Shown: positions 52,941 to 60,851, counted from the first letter of the stretch. The stretch is 64,000 nt of DNA from Bdellovibrio sp. KM01 (GCF_013752535.1 NZ_CP058348.1:2542001-2606000), one strand, 5' to 3'. Notes: a model not told the origin generated them from the letters alone. Translations and numbers: made by a program.

Positions 52941-53546
52941 ATGAAACAGCTTCAGAAAATATTCTTGCAAGGGCTCGTAACTTTCCTGCCCATCGCCCTT
53001 ACGATTTACATCATCTATGCTGGTGTCTCTATCGTGGATAGCATCCTTGGGGATGCCCTTCGCCAAGTGATGCCGGTGTATATCCCCGGCTTGGGCTTCT
53101 TGCTGACGATCGTTTTGATCTTCTTTTTGGGCTTCCTTTTGAATAACCTTTTGGCTGCGGGTCTCTTTCACAAACTTGAACAAAAGATGACTCAGGTTCC
53201 ATTGTTCAAAGCAGTTTACAGTCCCCTGCGCGATTTAATGAATATGTTCTCAAAAAGTGGTGGCCCCGGTGGCGCTATGCAAACCGTGGTTTTGGTCGAT
53301 ATCGCTGAATCAGGTATCCGTGCCATGGGTTTGGTCACTCGCGAAAGCTTTTCTGATATTCCTGCGATCCAAGCTCAAGCCAATGATCACGTATCTGTGT
53401 ATATTCCGATGAGTTATGGTTTGGGTGGATTCACTTTGCTAGTTCCTCGCAACCGCATCACTCCAATCGACATCCCGATTGAAAGAGCGATGAGCCTGGC
53501 CATCACGGGCTGGGTCAAAGCGGATAAGCACGAGGGAGACAAGTAA
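52941..53546 (+). CDS. DUF502 family membrane protein
   Basis: 201 residues with two membrane helices (about 9-30 and 51-73) and a C-terminal soluble domain containing 'FSKSGGPGGAMQTVVLVDIA' and 'DHVSVYIPMSYGLGGFTLLV', typical of DUF502 (PF04367). Members are widespread integral membrane proteins with little known function. The stop codon overlaps the next start (TAATG), so the two are translationally coupled. Confidence 0.88.
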   Translation: MKQLQKIFLQGLVTFLPIALTIYIIYAGVSIVDSILGDALRQVMPVYIPGLGFLLTIVLIFFLGFLLNNLLAAGLFHKLEQKMTQVPLFKAVYSPLRDLMNMFSKSGGPGGAMQTVVLVDIAESGIRAMGLVTRESFSDIPAIQAQANDHVSVYIPMSYGLGGFTLLVPRNRITPIDIPIERAMSLAITGWVKADKHEGDK

Positions 53547-54955
53547 TGAGCGATGCATCTTGCGCAACCACTGTCAGCAAAGCTCTTAAAATCAATAACG
53601 ATCTGACTCGCTATGGAGCCTTTGCCGAGATCGGTGCTGGCCAAGAAGTGGCCCGTCACTTTTTCCAAGCCGGTATGGCTTCGCAAACAATTGCTAAAAC
53701 CATCTCTGCTTACGACATGATCGTCAGTGATGAAATCTATGGCCGTGAAGCCAATGGCCGTTATGTTTGCGAATCCCGCTTGGAAAAAATGTTGGATCAC
53801 GAATACAAGCTTTTGATTGAACGTCTGAGCGGTCCGCGTGGTGGCAAAACTTGCTTCTTCTCTTTCGCATCCACTGTGGCGACAGCCTCTGTAGGTTCTA
53901 ATAAGCAATCCCATGGTTGGATTGGTGTTCGTTTTCAAGCGACTCCCGGTGGCCCCGCAAATGAGATTATTCTGCATGTGCGTATGCTGGATCGTCACCG
54001 CCTGCAACAACAAGAATCGCTGGGAATCTTGGGTGTGAATCTGATTTTCAGTGCTTTCTATGATTTGGCTGACACCGACAACTTCATTCCACAATTGGTG
54101 GAAAACCTTAAAGAAGGCCAAGTTGTTATCGACGTGATTAAATTCCAAGGCCCGGCAGTTGCTCACTTTGACAATCGCCTGATGAACCTGGAACTGGTTC
54201 ACCGTGGCTTGGCTGAAGCGATCATGTTCTCTCCTAAAAACGAGATCCTGAATGTTTCAGATGCCATCTATGGCAAAGCTCTGCTTATTCAGCGGGGAAC
54301 CTTCCGCCCTGTTACGACAACTCATATTGATGTGATCCAAAAAGGCATGGTGCAAATGCGTGCGGACGTCAAAGCAATGGAAGGCAAAGAGATAGAAGTT
54401 CTGCCTGTCATGGAAATGACGATGCACAATCTGCTGACTGACGGCGACGTCAACGAAACAGATTTCCTGCATCGAGTGGAAACTTTGACCAGTCTGGGTT
54501 ACCACGTGATGATTTCTAATTTCCGTTTATTCTATACTCTGAAAAGATTCATTCGTCGCTATAACCAAAACATGCTGGCTTTGATCATTGGTGCAAGTCA
54601 CCTGGAAAAACTATTTCAGGAATCTCATTATCAAAATCTGGAAGGCGGCTTGCTGGAAGGTTTGGGCAAACTGATGGAGCAAAAGACCAAAGTTTACGTC
54701 TACCCTCACAAGACGGCCCAAGTGTGCATGACGACGAAAAGTTTCTTCCCACCGAACAACCTACGCCACATCTATGCTTACTTCGTGGAAAGTAAGCAGA
54801 TTGTGGACGTATCCGGTTGTGATGAGACAGCGGATTACCTGCATTCGGGCGACGTCATGAAAATGATCGAAGCCAAGGATTCCCGCTGGGAGCAGTTCGT
54901 TCCGGAAAAAGTGGTTGCGGCGATTAAATCGCAAAAACTTTTCGGTTATAAATAA
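53546..54955 (+). CDS. Conserved soluble protein coupled to the DUF502 gene
   Basis: 469 residues without a signal peptide or membrane helix. The N-terminal third has well-ordered conserved-looking text ('FAEIGAGQEVARHFFQAGMA', 'ISAYDMIVSDEIYG', 'GRYVCESRLEKMLDHEYKLL', 'TCFFSFASTVATAS'). I recall similar proteins in diverse bacteria, but with no reliable function; any TonB-receptor label would be wrong for a soluble protein. The regular overlap with DUF502 suggests a functional pair. Confidence 0.75.
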   Translation: MSDASCATTVSKALKINNDLTRYGAFAEIGAGQEVARHFFQAGMASQTIAKTISAYDMIVSDEIYGREANGRYVCESRLEKMLDHEYKLLIERLSGPRGGKTCFFSFASTVATASVGSNKQSHGWIGVRFQATPGGPANEIILHVRMLDRHRLQQQESLGILGVNLIFSAFYDLADTDNFIPQLVENLKEGQVVIDVIKFQGPAVAHFDNRLMNLELVHRGLAEAIMFSPKNEILNVSDAIYGKALLIQRGTFRPVTTTHIDVIQKGMVQMRADVKAMEGKEIEVLPVMEMTMHNLLTDGDVNETDFLHRVETLTSLGYHVMISNFRLFYTLKRFIRRYNQNMLALIIGASHLEKLFQESHYQNLEGGLLEGLGKLMEQKTKVYVYPHKTAQVCMTTKSFFPPNNLRHIYAYFVESKQIVDVSGCDETADYLHSGDVMKMIEAKDSRWEQFVPEKVVAAIKSQKLFGYK

Positions 54956-55050
54956 TCTTAATAAATAGACACCCGGTTTTATTCGTCGTGAGAGATGGTT
55001 TATTTCGGGTGTTCGTTTGCGCGAGTTTACGTGCGCTTTAAAGAAGAGTG

Positions 55051-55093
55051 TCTAGTGCAGACTTGCACTGAAAATATCTAGTGCAGATTTGCA
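55051..55093. repeat. Tandem 17-mer repeat at the 3' end of a small ORF
   Basis: TCTAGTGCAGACTTGCA (55051-55067) and TCTAGTGCAGATTTGCA (55077-55093) differ by one base. On the minus strand the second encodes the last codons of the ORF at 55078-55176, and the first repeats them after its stop codon. The first copy also holds a small hairpin AGTGCA-GACT-TGCACT. Confidence 0.7.
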
Positions 55094-55176
55094 AGACAAG
55101 ATAGCAATACAGAGTTCTCTTTATCATTCAGATCCAAAGTCATCTTTGCTTTGATCATTTCTAGTAGCTTAACCAT
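55078..55176 (-). CDS. 32-residue small ORF with strong ribosome-binding site
   Basis: MVKLLEMIKAKMTLDLNDKE... 32 codons, starting at 55176 and preceded at nine bases by AAAGGAGG (55186-55193 on the minus strand), an exact Shine-Dalgarno match. It is amphipathic with one Cys near the end (LLSCLANLH). Too short for a family call. Its last codons are duplicated downstream. It lies in the gap between the 54955 and 55817 genes. Confidence 0.45.
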   Translation of the reverse strand: MVKLLEMIKAKMTLDLNDKENSVLLSCLANLH

Positions 55177-55274
55177 TAATTAGCGCCTCCTTTCATTGCA
55201 CCAATATACGGTAAAACCGCCCAACATCTCCAACGCATATTAAGAATCCGAATATGCACATAATGCATAAATCC

Positions 55275-55425
55275 AAAAGGTACGGACACACTTTCTCCCA
55301 TAGGCCTTACGTCGAGTTCGCAGCAGGCTTTTTTGGAGGCAAAAGGTACGGACACACTTTCTCCCTTAAGCCCTACGTCGAGTTCACAGCAGGCTTTTTC
55401 GGGAGAAAGTGTGTCCGTACCTTTT
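55275..55425. repeat. REP-like element: two direct units and one inverted copy
   Basis: A 25-base motif beginning AAAAGGTACGGACACACTTT occurs at 55275-55299 (+), 55341-55365 (+) and inverted at 55401-55425. The first two copies extend as a near-identical unit of about 62 bp ('TACGTCGAGTTC.CAGCAGGC' after the core), and the second and third form a perfect 25-bp inverted repeat with a 35-base loop. A 21-base match lies at 60852-60872, and a contracted palindrome at 13244-13268. This is a dispersed palindromic repeat family in this genome. Confidence 0.88.
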
Positions 55426-55539
55426 GATTCTCAGTGAGTTGTCGTTTAATTCTCATTCGGCTTTCATAAACGAGAATGACTTTCAAAATCTTGGTTTTCT
55501 GCCGAAAGGCTTTTTAACCTATAACAGTTGGAGGTCCCT

Positions 55540-55713
55540 GTGAGCCTAGTGCAACTTATCTCTGGAACCGAATGCAAAATCTCCGTCGTTACGATGGACG
55601 CTCTGAATCTCATCAATGGGATTCTATCCCCGTCTACTTCTCGCCAAGAAGTTTACCGCTTATGCTGCAAAGCCGGCATTTGCCCCGTCACTCTTCTCCG
55701 TCCTAAAAGATAG
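55540..55713 (+). CDS. 57-residue small protein, GTG start
   Basis: 57 codons from the GTG at 55540, with GGAGG five bases upstream; the longer TTG start at 55528 would sit across that ribosome-binding site. Text: 'VSLVQLISGTECKISVVTMD', then 'YRLCCKAGICPVTLLRPKR'. Four cysteines (CC and C.xxC context) suggest metal or disulphide binding. The family is unknown. The 12-mer AACCTATAACAG occurs 12 bases upstream (55516-55527) and again upstream of the amidoligase gene (55770-55781). Confidence 0.5.
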   Translation: MSLVQLISGTECKISVVTMDALNLINGILSPSTSRQEVYRLCCKAGICPVTLLRPKR

Positions 55714-55748
55714 TCTCGGCCGGCTGTCTCAGATTGAAACACCTCCTG

Positions 55749-55762
55749 GGCACATGGGTTGC
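55749..55762 (+). promoter_or_regulatory. Sigma-54-like promoter upstream of the amidoligase gene
   Basis: GGGCACA-TGGG-TTGCAA has the GG (55749-55750) and GC (55761-55762) separated by ten bases, as needed for sigma-54, and agrees well with TGGCACG-N4-TTGCA. Transcription would start at about 55774, just ahead of the leader hairpin. No enhancer site was identified. Confidence 0.55.
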
Positions 55763-55777
55763 AATTTCGAACCTATA

Positions 55778-55803
55778 ACAGACTTCGGTTGATCGAAGTC
55801 TGT
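55778..55803 (+). promoter_or_regulatory. Leader hairpin upstream of the amidoligase gene
   Basis: ACAGACTTCG-GTTGAT-CGAAGTCTGT is a perfect 10-bp stem-loop ending three bases before the AGGAG ribosome-binding site (55806-55810) of the gene at 55817. It may protect the 5' end or control translation. Confidence 0.7.
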
Positions 55804-55816
55804 TTAGGAGCAACCA

Positions 55817-58800
55817 ATGCGTACACCAAAGAAATATCTGTCGACACTTTTGACGACCACATTCCTTTTTGCGCTACCATCATTTAGTTACGCACAGAAA
55901 GTGGGATTCGAAAGCGAATTCGCAACAGCCGGTTTCATGGAAGCCCAATGGGGCGAAAAGCAAAGGGAGCTCTCTAAAACCATGCTGGAAATTGTAAAAG
56001 CCAATTTCGCCGGCCAAGGTGAAATCGTCACAATTCCATGGGCAAAGTATCCTGAAAAAAATCTGACAATGTTAGCCTATAAAGATCCACGAGGTCGCAT
56101 GTGGAGTGTGGATCCTGAATCCGTCAATACCACGGGTCTCGATGGTGTCGAGTTCGTGACGCCGGCCTTGGATTCACAGGAAGATATCGAACGCTACTCC
56201 AAGATTATGAAAGCCTTCCGTAAAACCGGCTTGCTTACACGTGGATTGAGAAGTTCAAACCATGTCACCGTTGATGTGAGTCACTTAACTAAAGACCCCA
56301 ATAACATCAGCAAATTGGTGGATTTAATCCTGACGATCGAAAATCACTGGATAGAAATCTATCGTTTCTTCGATCCAATTCGCTATGGGACAATTATCAA
56401 CCGCTTCTCGGTTCCACTGGCGTTGGACCAACAAGATTTGCTGAAAGAACTGGCTGCCCTGCCGGAAAATCAGCGTACTTATAGCAACGTACGCAATCTA
56501 TTTTTAAAGTATGACCAACTGGAAGATCAGCTTCGCAACGGCGATGGTAAAAATGCCGTACGAAAATGGAAATATCGCGCGGCAAATTATGGTAAGCTTT
56601 TTCGTTTGGCACCTGACTCAAAAGCAATTTCAGCAATCGAGTTTCGTATCGGCGATTTAGACTTTGGATCGCGAATTGAAGAAAAAGCTGAGTTTGTCAA
56701 AAAACTTGTCTCTTTAGAAACACTCGATAAGACCTTCAAATCCCCTTTTGGCGATAAAGTTTTGGATTGGAAACAAGGCACTGAAGCTTTAACAAAATCG
56801 CAGCTAAATACTGACTTTCTAAAAAACCTAGTGAGCGCGGAATCCCTTGCTCTTATTGAAAAGAAAGAAGTTAGAAAAGCAAACCAAAATACCGCTGACG
56901 TGGACCTTCTGGACATGAATAGACCCGTTGAAAAAAATGGCAAATTTGTGACCTACGGCTTTGAGGCAGAATTTGAAAATGGCGCACGAGCAAAGAGCAT
57001 AATCAAGGACAATTCCGCCGTAAAAATCAATACCTTTCCATACTTGGAAGGGAACTTCAGCATGGAAGACACTGGAAACCTGGAAGTTCGCTCCATTGGT
57101 GGCGAAAGAAATTTAGGTGAAGTTCTTGAACAAATGGACAATGTTAAAACAACTCTCCGCGAAGACTTGCGCGGATTTCATATGCATATGCGAATTCCCG
57201 CTGAAATCATCAGTCAACATGATCCCGAAATTCTAAAAGCCTGGCTGAGTAACATCTCAGACGCCGTGTTTGCATGGAGACTTCAAAATCGCCAACATTT
57301 CTTTGCGTTAAAAGCAAAAACGCAACAGCGTCTGACTTACGCCGACGGACTCGAAATGCGCGGGCCTATTCGTCTGATTCCACTTGATAAGGGCGGCTGG
57401 GATATCGAAATTCGCGGCTACATGTCGGACTCAGAAAGAATTGGAATGATGGCTCAGAAAATTGTGACTGGACTTATGAATCCATCTCTCATTTCAACGT
57501 CTCTAAGCGAGCAACGACTCATTTCCAGTAAAAAAATGACGCTCGAGGAATCTCTAAAAAAATTCAACAAAGTTATTCTTAACAGAAACATGTCAGATAG
57601 AGAGATAGAAATAGCCCAGCAACTTTCGAAAGAGGTCTACGGAGAGGGAGTTTTGCCTCTTTATGATTTCGCAACGCTATTTGACAATCAACCTATTAAA
57701 AAACGTAAAATTCAAGACGCAACAATGACTTTTTTTAAAGAAGTCACCACAGTGATTAGAAACGATCTGAGTGGCAAGTACACCGAACAAGAGAGAAGCA
57801 AGCAATTCCGTTGGCGCATCAAAAGATGGGCCCAGGCCATTGATCTACAAACGTTGATGGAACAACGAATTCTAAGATCTCCAACTGATTCGAAAGGAAA
57901 AGAAGTCATTCCGTATGCCTACGATCGGGAAGCCAGCCTACAAGCCAAAATGGCGAAAGGCGCATCTACAAAATGGACACAATTAATGGATGAACTCAGC
58001 CAGGAAAGGCATGCCTGGAATGTTTCAAGAACTATTACAGACATAAAAAATCAACCTGGGTTTTATGACTTATTGGAGACACTCTTCTCACAAAAGAAGG
58101 GTTATGTAGCTATGATAGATGGTGCTGCCTTATCGCTATCAAAAGACACCAGCGCCAGAGCATCTGAAATTCTTCTCAAAAACTGGGATTCAATTTCGAA
58201 TGGTACGCGCACAACACTGCTTATGAACTTCACAGGTCGAACAGATAATTTTTCATTGGACCTTCTTGAGAAGGTTATTGCCAGTGAATATTCTTATGGG
58301 AAGATGTTAGCTCTAGCGATCCTAAAAGAAAGAACCGAGGAACGGGCCGTAAAAATAATCGGCAAAGCTATGCGAGAAAATGATTTGGAGATTCGCTCTG
58401 CCGCAGTCTCAGCATTAGCGAGACGCACCGACCCAGCCTCATTTGCATTACTAAAGAAAGCGCTTCAAGATCCATCTTCTGAAGTTTCCGACCTCGCTAT
58501 AAGAGGTTTCAATGGAAGAAACGAAGCCGAAATCCCGCTGTTGCTTAAAAAAATCACGCCTGCGAGAAATGAACGGCTCACAATCATCCTGGAAGCGCTC
58601 CAAGGAAAAAGTGATCCCATCACGCAAGAGCTTGCAATGCAAAGCATGTCAATTGCATTGAAGAAGAGAAATATAGATCTTCAAGTTGCATCCTTAAGAA
58701 CAATCCGTGGTGAACTGACTTCTGATTTGTCTGAAATGGTCCAAAAAGCATTTGGATTCAATAATCGCAAAGTCACACTTGCTGCAGCGATGATGCTTGC

Positions 58801-59053
58801 GCAAAACTCTGATCCCAAGGCGCATCTTATGCTATTCTCTCATTTAGATAAAGTTGAGACAAATTATCTAAATGAGATTCTCGACGTTTCTCGATCGGAA
58901 ATCACTGAAAAATTATTTAATGCCGCTCTCGCCTCAAAAGGACTCTATGAAAGCGATCGTGCCTCAATAAAACGAAGCTATATTTTACGATTTGGATCTT
59001 TGAATGCGAAACCCACTGCAATCGTAAATTCCTGCCAGGCGGTATTTCAATAA
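55817..59053 (+). CDS. Exported amidoligase-like protein with two enzyme-like modules and HEAT repeats
   Basis: 1078 residues. Signal peptide (1-26, ending FSYAQ). Residues 28-220 begin 'VGFESEFATAGF' and include 'DGVEFVTPALDSQEDIERY' and 'RSSNHVTVDVSHL', matching the plan of the amidoligase family (glutamine-synthetase-like fold; opening GxExE and EFVTP strand). A second, similar opening 'YGFEAEFENGARA' is at about 379, with 'EDTGNLEVRSIGGERN' and 'RGFHMHMRIP'. The C-terminal part (about 840-1070) is HEAT-like ('EIRSAAVSALARRTDPASFA', 'SSEVSDLAIRGFNGRNE'). Family enzymes form amide or isopeptide bonds. Export of an ATP-using fold is unusual and makes activity uncertain. Confidence 0.7.
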   Translation: MRTPKKYLSTLLTTTFLFALPSFSYAQKVGFESEFATAGFMEAQWGEKQRELSKTMLEIVKANFAGQGEIVTIPWAKYPEKNLTMLAYKDPRGRMWSVDPESVNTTGLDGVEFVTPALDSQEDIERYSKIMKAFRKTGLLTRGLRSSNHVTVDVSHLTKDPNNISKLVDLILTIENHWIEIYRFFDPIRYGTIINRFSVPLALDQQDLLKELAALPENQRTYSNVRNLFLKYDQLEDQLRNGDGKNAVRKWKYRAANYGKLFRLAPDSKAISAIEFRIGDLDFGSRIEEKAEFVKKLVSLETLDKTFKSPFGDKVLDWKQGTEALTKSQLNTDFLKNLVSAESLALIEKKEVRKANQNTADVDLLDMNRPVEKNGKFVTYGFEAEFENGARAKSIIKDNSAVKINTFPYLEGNFSMEDTGNLEVRSIGGERNLGEVLEQMDNVKTTLREDLRGFHMHMRIPAEIISQHDPEILKAWLSNISDAVFAWRLQNRQHFFALKAKTQQRLTYADGLEMRGPIRLIPLDKGGWDIEIRGYMSDSERIGMMAQKIVTGLMNPSLISTSLSEQRLISSKKMTLEESLKKFNKVILNRNMSDREIEIAQQLSKEVYGEGVLPLYDFATLFDNQPIKKRKIQDATMTFFKEVTTVIRNDLSGKYTEQERSKQFRWRIKRWAQAIDLQTLMEQRILRSPTDSKGKEVIPYAYDREASLQAKMAKGASTKWTQLMDELSQERHAWNVSRTITDIKNQPGFYDLLETLFSQKKGYVAMIDGAALSLSKDTSARASEILLKNWDSISNGTRTTLLMNFTGRTDNFSLDLLEKVIASEYSYGKMLALAILKERTEERAVKIIGKAMRENDLEIRSAAVSALARRTDPASFALLKKALQDPSSEVSDLAIRGFNGRNEAEIPLLLKKITPARNERLTIILEALQGKSDPITQELAMQSMSIALKKRNIDLQVASLRTIRGELTSDLSEMVQKAFGFNNRKVTLAAAMMLAQNSDPKAHLMLFSHLDKVETNYLNEILDVSRSEITEKLFNAALASKGLYESDRASIKRSYILRFGSLNAKPTAIVNSCQAVFQ

Positions 59054-59060
59054 CCGCCTG
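59036..59060. terminator. Hairpin at the convergent gene ends
   Basis: CAGGCGGT / ACCGCCTG stem with a nine-base loop spans the stop codon at 59053 and nearly reaches the MarR gene end at 59062. No T run is present, so termination would be weak. Confidence 0.45.
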
Positions 59061-59061
59061 A

Positions 59062-59493
59062 TCATAGTAGAACCAAACGGAGAATCATGGCAGCGGTCTT
59101 CTGGCAGGCCGCTGCTCCCAACTCTCTTTCAAAGTGATTTTGAATCTGGTCATACACTTTAATTAGCGTCAGCGCTTTCTTTTTCCCTTCAGGCTTAAGT
59201 TCAATAAAAAACTTTCGCGCATCTTTGGGATCCAGCACTCTCTTCACCCAACCTTTGTACTCCAAATGCGAAAGTATATGGCTCATATTTCCGCGAGACG
59301 TATTGAACTGCTCTGCCAAAGCTGACGGCGACAAATCAGACCGGCCTTCAAAGAACAACGCAGTCAGCACCAGGCCCTGCAACAAGTTGACGTCTTCTTT
59401 TTTTAGTCTTTTGTTTAATTGAGGAATTATGGCCTCATAAGCCGAATTAATGGCGAATACAGGGCTGTGTTCCAGGTATTTTGAAATCTTCAT
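59062..59493 (-). CDS. MarR-family transcriptional regulator
   Basis: 143 residues from the ATG at 59493. A longer GTG-started frame (59565) would overlap both the operator palindrome and the bioY promoter, so the short start is preferred although its ribosome-binding site is poor. The winged helix-turn-helix is clear: 'LSPSALAEQFNTSRGNMSHI', 'LSHLEYKGWVKRVLDPKDAR' and 'KFFIELKPEGKKKALTLI'. It is divergent from bioY with a palindrome between them, so it probably controls bioY and itself. The effector is unknown; biotin or a precursor is plausible. Confidence 0.85.
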   Translation of the reverse strand: MKISKYLEHSPVFAINSAYEAIIPQLNKRLKKEDVNLLQGLVLTALFFEGRSDLSPSALAEQFNTSRGNMSHILSHLEYKGWVKRVLDPKDARKFFIELKPEGKKKALTLIKVYDQIQNHFERELGAAACQKTAAMILRLVLL

Positions 59494-59502
59494 AGGATGA
59501 TA

Positions 59503-59523
59503 ATAGTTTAACTGTTCAACTAT
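59503..59523. promoter_or_regulatory. MarR-type operator between the regulator and bioY
   Basis: A 21-bp imperfect palindrome, ATAGTT-T-AAC-T-GTT-C-AACTAT, with only two mismatched pairs, has the AGTTNAAC-type half-sites typical of MarR proteins. It overlaps a possible bioY -35 (TTCAAC, 59515-59520) with a -10 TATCTT 18 bases further on. Confidence 0.7.
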
Positions 59524-59599
59524 TGATAACAAAAATTGTATCTTTGAGGTTTTTAAAAATCTCACTCCCCTTTATTCTGACGAAAAAAAAGGGAGATCT

Positions 59600-60124
59600 A
59601 TGACTGCCGAAAAATCTTTTATTCCATCGCTCATTCTCAGGTTTGGTAATAAAATCAGTCACCATATTGCCGCCACCTTAATGGGTGCTGTGATCATTAC
59701 AGCAGTCGCGCAAATCAAGATTTCCCTGCCTTTTACTCCGGTGCCAATCACAGGACAAACTTTTGGTGTGGCTTTAATCTCCCTGTTGTGGGGTAAAACT
59801 CGCGGTTTTGCAGCCGTGGTGATTTACCTGCTCTTTGCTGTAACAAGCATGAGCTTTGGACCCACCAGCGGTTATCTCATCGGCATGCTAGTCGCATCCT
59901 ATTTAATGGGCTACTTAGCGGACCGAGGATGGACGGAAAAATATTGGAGTACTTGGCTTGCTGCATTTCTTGGGAGCTGTATCATTTTATCCTGTGGCGT
60001 TTTGATTCTATCACTATATATGCCCCACGATACGTTGCTACTGACTGGAGTTTTGCCGTTTCTTCCCGGGGATTTTCTTAAAACTCTTCTCGCCTGCTTT
60101 ATCGTAAGGCAGGTCAAACGATGA
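59600..60124 (+). CDS. bioY: Biotin transporter BioY
   Basis: 174 residues with five to six membrane helices and the BioY text 'KISLPFTPVPITGQTFGVAL' and 'SFGPTSGYLIGMLVASYLMG'. It is the substrate-binding S component of an ECF-type biotin transporter; no BioM/BioN genes are nearby, so it works alone or with shared energising parts. A GGGAG ribosome-binding site lies just upstream. Its stop overlaps the start of a 54-codon ORF. Confidence 0.92.
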   Translation: MTAEKSFIPSLILRFGNKISHHIAATLMGAVIITAVAQIKISLPFTPVPITGQTFGVALISLLWGKTRGFAAVVIYLLFAVTSMSFGPTSGYLIGMLVASYLMGYLADRGWTEKYWSTWLAAFLGSCIILSCGVLILSLYMPHDTLLLTGVLPFLPGDFLKTLLACFIVRQVKR

Positions 60125-60285
60125 CTTTCACAGCGAATGTTTGGAAACATAAACACTATGTAAACCAAAGCCGCGCCGGGCTCTCACCAGACGATATTTA
60201 TCGTAAACTTCAGACACCACTTTACGATGGAAAGATTGTCACTCCCCGCTGCGAAATGATATTTACCGACAGAGTGTCAAAGTGA
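60121..60285 (+). CDS. 54-residue small protein coupled to bioY
   Basis: 54 codons starting at the ATGA overlap with the bioY stop. Sequence begins MTFTANVWKHKHYVNQSRAG and contains 'LSPDDIYRKLQTPLYDGKIV'. It is soluble and basic. It was too short for routine ORF calling. It could be a real biotin-related accessory protein or the stub of a longer gene; no family is recognised. Confidence 0.5.
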   Translation: MTFTANVWKHKHYVNQSRAGLSPDDIYRKLQTPLYDGKIVTPRCEMIFTDRVSK

Positions 60286-60364
60286 CTCTGAAATTATTGG
60301 CACTGCCTTTGCTTTAACAATTTTAACTTCGCTAATGAAGTTCAACACCACAGGGGGAATTTTT

Positions 60365-60712
60365 ATGATGATGATGAGAACAACTTTTGCCGCTTTTATT
60401 TCTTTGGCGACATTGTTTATAAATGCCCCCGCCCACGCACAGTCTCGCGGATCCGAAGATTTACAGCGTCGGGTTTATCAATTGGAGTCGACTGTCTATA
60501 GACTTTCACAACGCTTAGATCGTCTGGAATGGGGCGGCCCTGATCACGGCAACGGAATGTGGGTTTGCTCCGTGCGAGATATGAATCTCGGTGGCGTCTA
60601 TCAAGGCAAAGCTAAATCACGTGTTGAAGCAGCCGCGAACGCCAATAATCTATGCGTCAGTTCCTCAAGTGTAGCAAGATGCGAAACACAAGCCGATTGC
60701 GAGCGTCTTTAA
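60365..60712 (+). CDS. Small secreted coiled-coil protein with a Cys-rich C-terminus
   Basis: 115 residues from the ATG at 60365 (GGGGGAA five bases upstream; four ATG codons in a row make the exact start ambiguous). A signal peptide (ending APAHAQ) is followed by a heptad-like helix ('DLQRRVYQLESTVYRLSQRL') and a small domain with four cysteines ('MWVCSVRDMNLGGVYQGKAK', 'NNLCVSSSSVARCETQADCE'). Proteins of this plan are often periplasmic structural factors; no function is known. Confidence 0.75.
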   Translation: MMMMRTTFAAFISLATLFINAPAHAQSRGSEDLQRRVYQLESTVYRLSQRLDRLEWGGPDHGNGMWVCSVRDMNLGGVYQGKAKSRVEAAANANNLCVSSSSVARCETQADCERL

Positions 60713-60775
60713 AAAGTTCTGCACGGCATCTGCAAAAAATATTTCTCAGAACAAAGCTGAAACCCTTATCGAAAT

Positions 60776-60808
60776 AAAAAACCACGACTTTTAAGGCCGT
60801 GGTTTTTT
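60776..60808 (+). terminator. Rho-independent terminator
   Basis: AAAAAACCACG / CGTGGTTTTTT stem with an 11-base loop, about 65 bases after the small secreted protein's stop codon. Confidence 0.85.
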
Positions 60809-60851
60809 CGTTTAACAGAATAAGCTTCGCTCTTTATCTCAGCTAGCTGCT

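Noticed and set aside
53414-54202. 262-codon frame antisense to the 53546 gene
   Set aside because: No start signal or domain; the coupled plus-strand gene has well-ordered protein text and overlaps DUF502 as an operon.
54969-55012. ACACCCG / CGGGTGT as a terminator after the 53546 gene
   Set aside because: Only seven base pairs with a 30-base loop and no T run.
55051-55425. Possible CRISPR array
   Set aside because: Repeats are only two or three copies, with uneven spacing and an inverted member, and no cas genes are near; REP-like structure explains them better.
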